64,000 nucleotides of DNA from Phenylobacterium conjunctum (GCF_042679085.1 NZ_JBHTLQ010000019.1:1-64000); one strand, 5' to 3'; shown: positions 17,235-27,547, counted from the stretch's first letter. Notes: generated by a model from the sequence alone, not told the origin. Translations and numbers: made by a program.

Positions 17235-19265
17235 TCAAACCACCGCCGCCAGCTCGGAGGCCTGCTTGATGGCCGCCTTGGCGTCGAGTTCAGCCGCCTC
17301 GTAGGCGCCGCCGACCAGGGTGGCCTTCACGCCGGCCTGGGTGAGGGCGTCGTAGAGATCACGCTTGGGCGTCTGGCCGGCGCAGATGATCACCGTGTCG
17401 ACGTCGAACAGGGTCGGCTGGTCGCCCACCCGGGCGTGCAGGCCGGCGTCGTCGATCTTCAGGTACTCGACCCCATTCAACATCTTCACACCCCGGCGCT
17501 GCAGGGTCAGGCGGTGGGTCCAGCCGGTGGTCTTGCCTAGGGTCTTGCCGACAGCGTCGGACTTGCGCTGCATAAGGGTGACCTCCCGGCCCGACGTCGC
17601 GACCTCCGGCGTGACGCCGGTGACGCCGCCGCGCGGGTGGTTCTTGAAGTCGATGCCCCATTCCTTGGCGAAAACGTCGATATCGAGGGAGGCCGAGACA
17701 CCCTTGTGGGTGATCAGTTCCGCCACGTCGAAGCCGATGCCGCCGGCGCCGATGATCGCCACCTTCTGGCCGACCTGCGCCTTGCCCTGGATGACATCGA
17801 TATAGCTGGCGACCTTGGGGTGATCGATGCCGGGCAGGTCCGGGGTGCGCGGCTCGATGCCGGTGGCCAGGATCACCTCATCAAAGCCGGCCGCCAGGTC
17901 CTGGGCCGAGACACGGGTGTTCAGGCGGACCTCGACCTCCAGCACCTCCAGGCGCTTGTTGTAGTAGCGCAGGGTCTCGTCGAACTCCTCCTTGCCGGGG
18001 ATCCGCCGGGCCAGGTTGAACTGGCCGCCGATCTCGGAGGCGGCGTCGAACAGGGTGACCTTGTGGCCCCGCTCAGCCGCGACCGTCGCATAGGCCAGGC
18101 CTGAGGGCCCCGCCCCCACCACCGCGATCCGCTTGGCCGTGGTCGTGGCCGGATAGTTGAGCTCGGTCTCGCGGCAGGCCCGCGGGTTGACCAGGCAGCT
18201 GGTCAGCTGGCCGGTGAAGGTGTGGTCCAGGCAGGCCTGGTTGCAGCCGATGCAGGTGTTGATCTCGTCCTCACGGCCTTCCAGCGTCTTCTTCACCAGA
18301 TCGGCGTCGGCCAGCATCGGCCGGGCCATGGAGACAAGATCCGCGTCGCCCCTGGCCAGCACCTCTTCGGCCACATGGGGCATGTTGATGCGGTTGCTGG
18401 TGATCATCGGAACGGTCAGTTCCTTGCGCAGGCGGCCCGTCACCTGGGCGAAGGCCGCGCGCGGCACCATGGTCGCGATGGTCGGCACCTGGGCTTCGTG
18501 CCAGCAGAAGTGGGTGGAGACGATGGTGGTCCCGGCCTCGACCACCGCCTTGCCCAGGCTGACGACCTCGTCCCAGGCGAGACCACCCTGCAGCATGTCC
18601 ATGGCCGAGATGCGGAAGATGACGATGAAGTCAGGGCCGACAGCCTCGCGCACCCGGCGCACCACTTCGACCGGGAAGCGCATGCGCTTTTCCCAGGTCC
18701 CGCCCCAGTCGTCGGTGCGCTGGTTGGTGCGCTCCACCAGGAAGGTCGACAGCAGATAGCCGGCCGAGCCGATGATCTCGACGCCGTCATAGCCGGCCTG
18801 CTTGGCCAGGGCCGCGCAGTTGGCGAAGTCGGCCAGTTGCTTCTCGATCCCGTCGGCGTCGAGTTCGTTCGGCACATTGGGGGCGATGCGGGCGCGGATC
18901 GCGGACGGCGCCACAGCCGACGCCGTACGGGCCAGCGAGCCAGCGTGCAGGATCTGCATGCAGATCTTCACGTCCGGGTCGGCGGCGTGGACGGCTTCAG
19001 TGACGATACGATGTTGAGCGGCCTCTTCCGGGGTCGAGAGCTTGGCCCCGCCACCCGCCTCACGGTTGGGACCGATGCCGCCGGTGATGATCATGCCGAC
19101 GCCGCCGCGGGCGCGTTCGGCGAAATAGGCCGCCTGGCGCTCGAACCCGCCGGGAATGTCCTCCAGGCCGGTGTGCATGGAGCCCATGATCACGCGGTTC
19201 TTCAGCTTGGTGAACCCGAGGTCCAGGGGCGAGAAGACGTGCGGATACTTGGTCGTCGCGGTCAT
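17235..19265 (-). CDS. fadH: NADPH-dependent 2,4-dienoyl-CoA reductase
   Basis: A 676-aa enzyme that reduces 2,4-dienoyl-CoA intermediates during beta-oxidation of unsaturated fatty acids. The N-terminal half is an Old-Yellow-Enzyme FMN barrel (residues about 10-340). The 4Fe-4S cysteine cluster follows (CIGCNQAC, then SCLVNPRAC, near 345-370), and the C-terminal half holds two dinucleotide folds (VVGAGPSGLAYA and IIGAGGIGFDVAE) for FAD and NADPH. Domain order and length match E. coli FadH. The enoyl-CoA hydratase upstream on the same strand supports fatty-acid or related acyl-CoA catabolism. Related trimethylamine-dehydrogenase-like enoate reductases are the main alternative. Confidence 0.87.
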   Translation of the reverse strand: MTATTKYPHVFSPLDLGFTKLKNRVIMGSMHTGLEDIPGGFERQAAYFAERARGGVGMIITGGIGPNREAGGGAKLSTPEEAAQHRIVTEAVHAADPDVKICMQILHAGSLARTASAVAPSAIRARIAPNVPNELDADGIEKQLADFANCAALAKQAGYDGVEIIGSAGYLLSTFLVERTNQRTDDWGGTWEKRMRFPVEVVRRVREAVGPDFIVIFRISAMDMLQGGLAWDEVVSLGKAVVEAGTTIVSTHFCWHEAQVPTIATMVPRAAFAQVTGRLRKELTVPMITSNRINMPHVAEEVLARGDADLVSMARPMLADADLVKKTLEGREDEINTCIGCNQACLDHTFTGQLTSCLVNPRACRETELNYPATTTAKRIAVVGAGPSGLAYATVAAERGHKVTLFDAASEIGGQFNLARRIPGKEEFDETLRYYNKRLEVLEVEVRLNTRVSAQDLAAGFDEVILATGIEPRTPDLPGIDHPKVASYIDVIQGKAQVGQKVAIIGAGGIGFDVAELITHKGVSASLDIDVFAKEWGIDFKNHPRGGVTGVTPEVATSGREVTLMQRKSDAVGKTLGKTTGWTHRLTLQRRGVKMLNGVEYLKIDDAGLHARVGDQPTLFDVDTVIICAGQTPKRDLYDALTQAGVKATLVGGAYEAAELDAKAAIKQASELAAVV

Positions 19266-19367
19266 GGAGTCCCCCGAATTGGCCGATGTCCGGCGCGCCG
19301 CCCGGCCCTTGAAGTCATATCGTCTGGATGGTTGGGCCGCCGGTCTCCCAGCGGCCCGAATTCAGGC

Positions 19368-20150
19368 CTAGCGGCCCTTCCACTGCGGCGCGCGCTTTTG
19401 CGCAAACGCCATCGGGCCTTCCTTGAAGTCCTCGGAGCGGAACAGGGCGCCGATGGCCGGGTACTTCATCTGGCCGGTGATGGCGGCTTCCAGGGTCGGC
19501 TCGTTCAGGCCCTTGTAGACCGCTTCCTTGGAGGCGCGGATCGACATGGGCGACAGCTCGCAGATCTGGGCGGCCCAACGCTTGGCCGCCGCCAGCAGTT
19601 CGGCCTGTGGGACCACCTCGTTGACGAAGCCCAGGGCCTGGCCCTCGGCGGCCGAGACCCGGCGGCCGGTCAGGATCATGCCCATGGCCTGCTTCTGGCC
19701 GATCATCCGCGGCAGACGGTGCAGACCGCCGGCCAGGGCCGCCAGGCCGACGCGCGGCTCCGGCAGGGCGAACACGGCGTTGTCCGAGGCGACGATCAGG
19801 TCGCAGGCCAGGGCGATCTCGAAGCCGCCGCCCATGGCGATGCCGTTCACCGCCGCGATCAGCGGCTTGTTCAGGTCAAACCGCGAGGTCAGGCCGGCGA
19901 AGCCCGACGGCGGGTTGGCCATGCCGCCACCGCCCGCCTGGTGCTTCAGGTCGTTGCCGGCCGAGAACGCCCGGTCGCCCGCGCCGGTGACGATGCCGAC
20001 CCACTGGTCCGCGTCGGCGGCGAATTCATTGAACGCCTCGTGCAGCTCGAAGTGCGCCGGCGAATGCAGGGCGTTCATCACGTCCGGCCGGTTGAGGGTG
20101 AAGATCGTCACCGGACCTTCGCGCTCGACCTTGATGAATTCGTACGCCAT
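19368..20150 (-). CDS. Enoyl-CoA hydratase/isomerase family protein
   Basis: A 260-aa crotonase-fold enzyme. The oxyanion-hole segments AFSAGNDLKH (near 65-75) and AMGGGFEIALACDLIVAS (near 100-118) are present, followed by FALPEPRVGLAALAGGLHRL with its glutamate. Substrates are acyl-CoA thioesters; the family includes hydratases, isomerases and carnitinyl-CoA dehydratase-like enzymes. The start MAYEFIKVE at 20150 was chosen for the GGGAGA site upstream; a longer frame to 20207 adds a charged extension. It lies 102 nt upstream of fadH on the same strand. Confidence 0.9.
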   Translation of the reverse strand: MAYEFIKVEREGPVTIFTLNRPDVMNALHSPAHFELHEAFNEFAADADQWVGIVTGAGDRAFSAGNDLKHQAGGGGMANPPSGFAGLTSRFDLNKPLIAAVNGIAMGGGFEIALACDLIVASDNAVFALPEPRVGLAALAGGLHRLPRMIGQKQAMGMILTGRRVSAAEGQALGFVNEVVPQAELLAAAKRWAAQICELSPMSIRASKEAVYKGLNEPTLEAAITGQMKYPAIGALFRSEDFKEGPMAFAQKRAPQWKGR

Positions 20151-20203
20151 GGCGGTCTCCCTTTTTCTGTTGGGCGACAGTTCGCGGGGCGCCGTTGCGT
20201 CCG

Positions 20204-20521
20204 TCAAGCGGGCCTGAGCCGCGCTTCCAGTTCGTCCATGACCGAAAGGAAGCTCGCCTCCAGATCAACCTCGTGCATTCGGGCCAGAGTCATCAGGCTC
20301 CAGAGGCAGTCCGCCAGCTCATGCGCGAGCTTGCCCTGGGCGTCGGGAATCGCCCGAACCCCCTCTGCGGCAAGGGCCAGCTTCGCCAGGTCGCCCATGT
20401 CGCCGACGAAGCCCAGCATAAGTTCCTCGCGGGTCCATGCCCGGCCGTAGCGCCCGGTCTCGTGCTGGGCGTACAGCTCGCGGACCTCGGCCGCCCGGCG
20501 CTGAAGGGCCTGGAACTCCAT
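20204..20521 (-). CDS. MazG-like nucleotide pyrophosphohydrolase
   Basis: A 105-aa all-alpha protein. GFVGDMGDLAKLALAAEG (residues about 35-52) and KLAHELADCLWSLMTLARMHEVDL (64-87) together resemble the E-x-x-D metal-binding helices of the MazG/dUTPase-like superfamily, although the first motif has G-D-M-G-D in place of the usual E-x-x-E. These enzymes remove pyrophosphate from unusual NTPs. The ATG at 20521 overlaps the stop of the upstream gamma-carbonic anhydrase gene in TGATG, so translation is coupled. The nucleotide substrate is unknown. Confidence 0.7.
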   Translation of the reverse strand: MEFQALQRRAAEVRELYAQHETGRYGRAWTREELMLGFVGDMGDLAKLALAAEGVRAIPDAQGKLAHELADCLWSLMTLARMHEVDLEASFLSVMDELEARLRPA

Positions 20522-21048
20522 CAGACCGGCGCCAGCCCCGCCTTGTAGCGCTTCCAGTTCTCCACATAGTGCAGCGCGCCGAAGGACATCCGCGCCGCAT
20601 GCTCGTCGGTGAGTTCGCGGACCACCTTGCCCGGCGCGCCCATGACCACGGAGTTGTCGGGGATCTCCTTGCCTTCGGTGATCAGGCAATTGGCGCCGAT
20701 CAGGCAGTTCTTCCCGATTTTCGCGCCGTTCAGCACGATCGAGCCAATGCCCACCAGCGAGTTGTCGCCAATCGTGCAGCCGTGGAGCATCACCATGTGA
20801 CCGATGGTCACGTTCGCCCCGATGGTCAGGGGGAAGCCCGTGTCGGTGTGAAGTACAGAACCGTCCTGGACGTTGGAGTTTTCGCCGATCTCGATGGGAT
20901 CATTGTCCCCGCGCAAGGTCGCGCCAAACCAGACGGACGCATTCTTCTTCAGAATGACCCGGCCCATCACAGCGGCGTTCGGGGCGATCCAGTATTCGTC
21001 CTCGTTCGGAACAACCGGAGCGACGCCGCCCAGAGAATATACAGCCAT
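20521..21048 (-). CDS. Gamma-carbonic anhydrase-family hexapeptide protein
   Basis: A 175-aa left-handed beta-helix protein with imperfect hexapeptide repeats throughout (VMGRVILKKNASVWFGATLR, IGANVTIGHMVMLHGCTIGD). Conserved zinc-ligand histidines appear in DGSVLHTD and IGHMVMLHGC, as in the YrdA/PaaY group of gamma-class carbonic anhydrases. Some members hydrate CO2; PaaY hydrolyses CoA thioesters formed in aromatic catabolism, which would suit the acyl-CoA genes nearby. First gene of a two-gene unit with the MazG-like protein. Confidence 0.88.
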   Translation of the reverse strand: MAVYSLGGVAPVVPNEDEYWIAPNAAVMGRVILKKNASVWFGATLRGDNDPIEIGENSNVQDGSVLHTDTGFPLTIGANVTIGHMVMLHGCTIGDNSLVGIGSIVLNGAKIGKNCLIGANCLITEGKEIPDNSVVMGAPGKVVRELTDEHAARMSFGALHYVENWKRYKAGLAPV

Positions 21049-21372
21049 TGTGACAATCCTATTCTTGCCGGAACCCGCTTGCTTAATCCGGCATTAACCC
21101 CGTTAGGATCATCTTAGTGAGGCGATTCGAACGGTCCTAGGGCCTTCGGGTCGGATCGCCGCCGATCACCGGCGGCGCCCACGCAGGACGGAGACGACGT
21201 TGTCGCGTTTTGTGTTCCGGCGGGTCCTCCCGCCAGGCCCGCCACCGGGCCCCGTGACCGCAGGCGAGCCCCCGGGCCGCGCGCGACGCCGCCGCCGTTC
21301 ATTCCACCTGTCGACCTTGAAGGGCGATCCCCCGCGGATACGCCCTTTTTTCATGCCCCAATGGAGGCCCTG
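21049..21372. other. Long leader of phoH; possible small ORF
   Basis: No established gene lies in these 324 bases. On the plus strand a 57-codon frame runs from TTG at 21200, preceded by GGAG, to a TGA at 21371-21373. That stop overlaps the phoH ATG in TGATG. The predicted peptide is Pro/Arg-rich, with five consecutive arginines near residue 32, and matches nothing I know. A strong intrinsic terminator (21320-21351) sits inside the frame. The region may be an attenuated 5' leader or encode a small RNA. Confidence 0.45.
21320..21351 (+). terminator. Intrinsic terminator or attenuator in the phoH leader
   Basis: The stem AAGGGCG-ATCC pairs with GGAT-CGCCCTT around a 5-nt loop (CCCGC), with one bulged A, and is followed by six consecutive T (21346-21351). 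It sits only about 20 nt before the phoH start and faces the same way, so it must end an upstream small transcript or attenuate phoH. Confidence 0.8.
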
Positions 21373-22152
21373 ATGACCAAGCGAGCGATGAAGCGGCATC
21401 TGCGCGAAGGCGCTTTCGATGCGAGCCAGTTCGAGGATGACGGTAAAATCCGTCGCCTTCCGGTCGACCGGGTCTGGTCGCCCTTGGGCCACAGCGGCCC
21501 ACACCATCACAACGATGAGCGGGACCAGGGCTATCTGAAGACCATCAAGGCCAAGTCCCCCGGCCAGCAGGCGCTGATCGAGGCCATCGACGCCAAGAAC
21601 CTGGTCATGGCCCTCGGCCCGGCCGGCACCGGCAAGACCTACTTGGCCATCGCCAAGGCGGTGGAGGCCCTGGAGGCCGGCCGGGTCGGGCGCATCGTCC
21701 TGTCGCGCCCCGCGGTCGAGGCGGGCGAATCCATCGGCTTCCTGCCCGGCGAAATGGAGGACAAGCTCGCCCCCTATCTGCGGCCGCTCTACGACGCCCT
21801 GTCGGACCGGCTGTCCATGAAGCGGGTTCGGGCCCTGATGGCCGAGGGCGCCATCGAGATCGCGCCGGTCGGCTTCATGCGCGGTCGCACCCTCAACAAC
21901 GCCTTCGTGGTGATCGATGAAGCGCAGAACTGCACCTACACCCAGCTGAAGATGCTGCTGACCCGGCTGGGCTGGCACTCGACCATGGTGGTGACGGGCG
22001 ACCCGAACCAGTCGGACCTGCTGCCGGAATTGTCCGGCCTGGGGCCGGTGGCCGAGAAGCTGGAGGCGGTGGGCAATATCGCCGTCGTGCGGCTGGCCGA
22101 GCGCGACATCGTCCGCCATCCGCTGGTCGCCGAAATGCTGGGAGTTCTCTAA
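21373..22152 (+). CDS. PhoH-family P-loop ATPase
   Basis: A 259-aa cytoplasmic protein with Walker A GPAGTGKTY (near residues 82-90), Walker B VVIDEAQN (near 178-185) and the conserved SRPAVEAGESIGFLPG segment. This is the single-domain PhoH type, an ATPase related to helicases, linked in different bacteria to phosphate starvation and RNA metabolism. The ATG at 21373 was chosen because GGAGG stands 5 nt before it; the earlier in-frame ATG at 21361 overlaps that site. A GC-rich hairpin follows the stop. Confidence 0.9.
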   Translation: MTKRAMKRHLREGAFDASQFEDDGKIRRLPVDRVWSPLGHSGPHHHNDERDQGYLKTIKAKSPGQQALIEAIDAKNLVMALGPAGTGKTYLAIAKAVEALEAGRVGRIVLSRPAVEAGESIGFLPGEMEDKLAPYLRPLYDALSDRLSMKRVRALMAEGAIEIAPVGFMRGRTLNNAFVVIDEAQNCTYTQLKMLLTRLGWHSTMVVTGDPNQSDLLPELSGLGPVAEKLEAVGNIAVVRLAERDIVRHPLVAEMLGVL

Positions 22153-22160
22153 GTCCTGGC

Positions 22161-22187
22161 GGGGTGGCCCCACCTTGGGGCCACCCC
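22161..22187 (+). terminator. Hairpin after phoH
   Basis: A perfect 11-bp stem, GGGGTGGCCCC pairing with GGGGCCACCCC around a 5-nt loop, lies 9 nt after the phoH stop. No T run follows, so it may act as a transcript-stabilising or factor-assisted end rather than a classical terminator. Confidence 0.55.
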
Positions 22188-22349
22188 AAACTGGTTGCAA
22201 CTATTAAGTGTGACGGAGCGTCGCACCCTAACGGATGTTAACCACTCGCGGAAACCTTGGGTTCACCTTGCAGGAGTTGACCCGCCGTCCACCAGAGTCG
22301 CTCCGGGTCGAGGTGGCCGCCCGGGCCACGGACACGCGGGGAACGCACT

Positions 22350-23927
22350 ATGGCTGACGACTACGCTCTGGCTCAGCGCCTGGATTTCATGCGCCTGGAC
22401 AATGAGACCCAGGACACGATCCGCAGTCTCAGGCCCCTGATCCAGAAGGCGATCGGCCCCGCGCTTGACGACTTCTACGCCCGCGTCCGACAGACGCCCG
22501 AGGTCTCGCGCTTCTTCAGCAACCCCAATCATATGGACAGCGCCAAGTCGCGGCAGGCTTCCCACTGGGGGATCATCGCCGAGGCGAACTATGGCGAAAC
22601 CTATGCGCGCGGGGTCCGCGCCATCGGCGAGACCCACGCCCGGCTGGGCCTGGAGCCGCGCTGGTACATCGGCGGCTACGCCCTGGTGGCGGAAAAGCTG
22701 ATGGAGGCGGTGGTCGCCGAGGCCTTCCCCAAGGCCGGCCTGCAGATGGTCAAGCCAGGCCAGGGCGCCAAGGCCGCCCGCAAGCTGACCGGCATGATGA
22801 AGGCGGTCCTGCTGGACATGGACCTGGCCATTTCGATCTACATCGACACCCTGGAAGCCCAGCGGCAGAAGGAAGAAGCCGAGCGACGGGCGCTTGAGGA
22901 GTCCCAGGCCCAAGCCATGGACGCCATGGCCAAGGCGCTGGACAGCCTGCGCCAAGGCGACCTCACCCACCGCATTCGGGACATGCCTGGCCAGTTCGAC
23001 AAGCTGCGCAACGACTACAACGGCGCCCTGGACACTCTGCAGGACGCCCTGAGCGCCATTTCCCAAGCCACTAGCGAGATTCGCGCTGGCACGTCGGACA
23101 TCAGTCACGCCTCGGACGACCTGTCCCGGCGCACGGAGACCCAGGCCGCCAGCCTGGAGGAGACCGCTGCGGCGCTCGACCTGCTGACCACGGCGGTGAA
23201 GCGGTCTTCCGACGGTGCGCGCCAAGCGGCGACCGTGGTGGCCAGCGCCCGCAACGAGGCTCGCCACTCCGGCGAGATCGTCGAGAGCGCGGTCAAGGCC
23301 ATGGAGCAGATCGAGGAATCTTCCGGCCAGATCGGCCAGATCATCGGGGTGATCGACGAGATCGCCTTCCAGACCAACCTGCTGGCCTTGAACGCCGGCG
23401 TGGAAGCGGCCCGGGCCGGCGACGCCGGCAAGGGCTTCGCGGTCGTGGCTTCGGAAGTGCGGGCGCTTGCCCAGCGCTCCGCCGAAGCCGCCAAGGAGAT
23501 CAAGGACCTGATCTCAGAGAGCGGCCAGCGTGTGTCGGAGGGCGTGGGGCTGGTGGGCGACACCGGCAAGGCGCTGTCGCAGATCGTGGAGCGGATCGGC
23601 GAGATCGACGGCCTGATGACCGACATCTCGCGCTCGACCGACGAACAGGCCACCGGCCTTACCGAGATCAACACCGCCATCAACCAGCTCGACCAGGTCA
23701 CCCAGCAGAACGCCGCCATGGTGGAGGAAGCGACCGCGGCGACCCATTCGCTGGAAACCCAGTCCGGCGAGCTTGAGGGCCAGTTGGGCCGCTTCTCCCT
23801 GGGCGGCGGCAGCCGAGCTCCGGCCCGCCCGGCGCCGCGCCCGCAAGCCCGCCCCGCGGCCCGCATGGCCGTCGGCGGGGCTCGTCCGGCGCCCGCGCCA
23901 TCGGCGGACACCTGGGAAGAGTTCTAA
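22350..23927 (+). CDS. Globin-coupled methyl-accepting chemotaxis protein (HemAT-like)
   Basis: A 525-aa soluble chemoreceptor without membrane segments. Residues about 1-170 form a protoglobin sensor with the proximal heme histidine in GETHARLGLEPRWYIGGY (His96). A HAMP-like helical linker follows near 190-235, then a methyl-accepting signalling domain with the highly conserved hairpin tip IDEIAFQTNLLALNAGVEAA. The C-terminus ends in DTWEEF, which matches the xWxxF tether that binds CheR and CheB. It should sense oxygen or another heme ligand and signal to CheA. Its signalling domain is very similar to that of the membrane chemoreceptor at 50344-51939. Confidence 0.92.
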   Translation: MADDYALAQRLDFMRLDNETQDTIRSLRPLIQKAIGPALDDFYARVRQTPEVSRFFSNPNHMDSAKSRQASHWGIIAEANYGETYARGVRAIGETHARLGLEPRWYIGGYALVAEKLMEAVVAEAFPKAGLQMVKPGQGAKAARKLTGMMKAVLLDMDLAISIYIDTLEAQRQKEEAERRALEESQAQAMDAMAKALDSLRQGDLTHRIRDMPGQFDKLRNDYNGALDTLQDALSAISQATSEIRAGTSDISHASDDLSRRTETQAASLEETAAALDLLTTAVKRSSDGARQAATVVASARNEARHSGEIVESAVKAMEQIEESSGQIGQIIGVIDEIAFQTNLLALNAGVEAARAGDAGKGFAVVASEVRALAQRSAEAAKEIKDLISESGQRVSEGVGLVGDTGKALSQIVERIGEIDGLMTDISRSTDEQATGLTEINTAINQLDQVTQQNAAMVEEATAATHSLETQSGELEGQLGRFSLGGGSRAPARPAPRPQARPAARMAVGGARPAPAPSADTWEEF

Positions 23928-23930
23928 GCC

Positions 23931-25463
23931 TTAATCATGAGACGCCGCCGCCTGGGGCGAGGCCATAGGTGGCAAGGGCGGCGCGGGCTTCAGGAATAGG
24001 ATCAGCAGGATCAGCAGGGTGGTGCCCAGGGCCATCCAGGCGAAGACGGCGTCATAGGCCGCCATCGTGCCCTGCCGCGTCGCCTCGGCGTTCAGCATCG
24101 CCATGCCCGCAGGGGTCGAAGGATTGGCCAGGGCCGGCAGGCCCTGCACCACCGGATCTGAGGCGTCGACCCGCGCGGCGATGTTGGCGTGCGCCACCCC
24201 GGCCCGGTTGATCAGGGCCGCCTGCATCAGCGAGATCCCCAGGCTCGAGCCCAGGCTGCGCATCATGGTGGCCACGATGGTGCCTTCCACCCGGTGGATC
24301 GGCGAGAGGGTCGCATAGGCCAGGGTGTTCAAAGGCGCGAACAGCAGGCCGGTGCCGATCCCCTGATAGAAGCCGGCGATGATGATCGGCGTGTCGGTCA
24401 TGGTCAGGTCGAACCTGGCCATCATCGCGAGCGCCATAACCGATATGGCCACGCCGGCGACCAGCACCCGCTTAGGCCCCGCCTTTCGCACCAGGAAGGG
24501 GATGGCCAGGAAGGCGATGAGGGAGCCCACCCCGCGGCTCATGCTGGCGACCCCGCTCTGCAGGGCCGAGTAGCCGAGCAGGTTCTGCATGAAGGACGGG
24601 ATGAGGGCGCTGGTCGAGAACAGCAGCATGCCGACGAAGAAGCCGAACATGGTGGTGCCCAGGAAGTTGCCGTCCTTGGCCAGGTCCCGGTGGAAGAAGG
24701 GATGCTCGGCGGTGATGGTCTGAGTGACGAACACCCACAAGCCCGCCGCGGCGAAGGCGGCCTCGGTCCAGATCTCGACGGACTCGAACCAGTCCTGACT
24801 GGGTCCCCGGTCAATCATCAGCTGGAAGGCGCCGATGAACAGCGCCAGCCCCCCGAAGCCCACAAAGTCGAAGGGTCTCTCCTTGCCCCCTCCGTCGTCG
24901 TCCATGAAGGTCTGGATGCCCAGATAGGCCAGGATGCCGATGGGCAGGTTGATGTAGAACACCCAGCGCCAGGACAGGCTCTCGGTCAGCCACCCGCCCA
25001 GCGAGGGGCCAAGGATCGGCCCCAGGATCACCGCCGAACTCCACAGGCTCATCACCCGGGGCACCATCTGCGGCGGATAGAGGTCCAGCATCACGGCCTG
25101 GGACAGGGGCATGAGCGAGGCCCCGGCGATCCCCTGCAGCAGGCGGAACAGCACGATCTCCGGCAGGCTGGTCGCGATGCCGCACAGGACCGAGGTCAGG
25201 GTGAAGCCGCCGATGGAGATCAGGAACAGCTTCTTGCGGCCGATCTTCATCGACAGCCAGCCCGACAGGGGCGTCATGATCGCCGAGGCGATGATGTAGG
25301 AGGTCAGCACCCAGGTGATCTGGTCGGCGGCGGCCGACACGCTGCCTTGGATATGCGGCAGGGCCACGTTGGCGATGGTGGAGTCCAACGTGTTCATCAA
25401 CGTGGCCAGCATCAGGGCCCCGGTGATCGGAATCCGGTTGGCGATATCCTTCGCCGACGCCAT
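23931..25463 (-). CDS. DHA2-family MFS multidrug efflux transporter (EmrB-like)
   Basis: A 510-aa inner-membrane protein with about 14 transmembrane helices. It carries the DHA2 signatures LDSTIANVALPHIQGS near residue 25, GWLSMKIGRKKLF near 68-80, and motif C GPILGPSLGGWL near 150. EmrB-type proteins expel hydrophobic drugs by proton antiport, usually with an EmrA adaptor and an outer-membrane channel. No emrA or tolC lies next to it, so it either uses partners elsewhere or works alone. It converges on the globin chemoreceptor gene with only 3 nt between stops. Confidence 0.9.
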   Translation of the reverse strand: MASAKDIANRIPITGALMLATLMNTLDSTIANVALPHIQGSVSAAADQITWVLTSYIIASAIMTPLSGWLSMKIGRKKLFLISIGGFTLTSVLCGIATSLPEIVLFRLLQGIAGASLMPLSQAVMLDLYPPQMVPRVMSLWSSAVILGPILGPSLGGWLTESLSWRWVFYINLPIGILAYLGIQTFMDDDGGGKERPFDFVGFGGLALFIGAFQLMIDRGPSQDWFESVEIWTEAAFAAAGLWVFVTQTITAEHPFFHRDLAKDGNFLGTTMFGFFVGMLLFSTSALIPSFMQNLLGYSALQSGVASMSRGVGSLIAFLAIPFLVRKAGPKRVLVAGVAISVMALAMMARFDLTMTDTPIIIAGFYQGIGTGLLFAPLNTLAYATLSPIHRVEGTIVATMMRSLGSSLGISLMQAALINRAGVAHANIAARVDASDPVVQGLPALANPSTPAGMAMLNAEATRQGTMAAYDAVFAWMALGTTLLILLILFLKPAPPLPPMASPQAAASHD

Positions 25464-25566
25464 GCGAGCCCCTCCCCAGAGCAGCTCCTCCCCAAGAGCT
25501 TGGGAACCGCTCTAGCGCCTAAAGCCGGTCAGGACCAAGCCGCAACTTGGTCCCGGCCGGCCCGGA

Positions 25567-25773
25567 TCAGGGCAGATCCTCGGCGAGGATGGCCATCTCG
25601 AACATGAAGGAGCCGTCTTCGTCCTCGTCCTCGAAGACGACGCCGATGAACTCTTCGCTGATATAGACCTCAGCGGAGTCCTTTTGCTTGGGACGCGGGA
25701 CAAGGGTGATCCGCGCGTTGGCGAAGGTGCCCCGCAGGTGGCCTTCGATCTTGCGGATGGTCTTTTCGTCCAC
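25567..25773 (-). CDS. DUF3126-family small protein
   Basis: A 68-aa acidic protein. The segment PRPKQKDSAEVYISEEFIGVVF followed by MAILAEDL is characteristic of DUF3126, a family found in alphaproteobacteria with no known function. The start is GTG at 25773, with GAGGAG 7 nt upstream; the longer frame extending to 25908 adds low-complexity residues. It stands between the efflux pump and the acyl-CoA ligase promoter. Confidence 0.82.
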   Translation of the reverse strand: MDEKTIRKIEGHLRGTFANARITLVPRPKQKDSAEVYISEEFIGVVFEDEDEDGSFMFEMAILAEDLP

Positions 25774-25920
25774 GGTCGCGCTCCTCGGCGATTCAACAGG
25801 CGCGGACCCTACATCGCTTTCGGAAACCGAGGAACGGCGCCGCGCACGAAAAGCTGGGGACGCGGCGCCCAGGCCGCGCGCCTGGACCCGCGAAGGCGCC
25901 CGTTGCAATCGCCTCTAAAC

Positions 25921-25935
25921 ATCAATTTAATTGAC
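25921..25935 (+). promoter_or_regulatory. Putative MarR operator upstream of acyl-CoA ligase
   Basis: ATCA-ATTTAAT-TGAC, an imperfect palindrome of the form RTCA-N7-TGAY, lies 60 bp before the acyl-CoA ligase start. Three further copies flank the MarR regulator's neighbours (28778-28792, 29373-29387, 29407-29421). AT-rich palindromes stand out strongly against this GC-rich background. Confidence 0.55.
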
Positions 25936-25995
25936 AACAATGAACCGCGAACCACGGCGATGACGCCGGGACCGTTGGTCTTAGGGAGTTGAACC

Positions 25996-27534
<1,539 letters not shown>

Positions 27535-27547
27535 ACGGCCCCGCTCG

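Noticed and set aside
18222..20450. 742-codon frame antisense to fadH and the enoyl-CoA hydratase
   Set aside because: It crosses three genuine genes and an intergenic region and has no recognisable domain.
22228..22243. CTAA-N6-TTAACC resembling a CtrA box before the globin chemoreceptor
   Set aside because: The spacing is 6 instead of 7 and the left half is mismatched, which is too weak to call.
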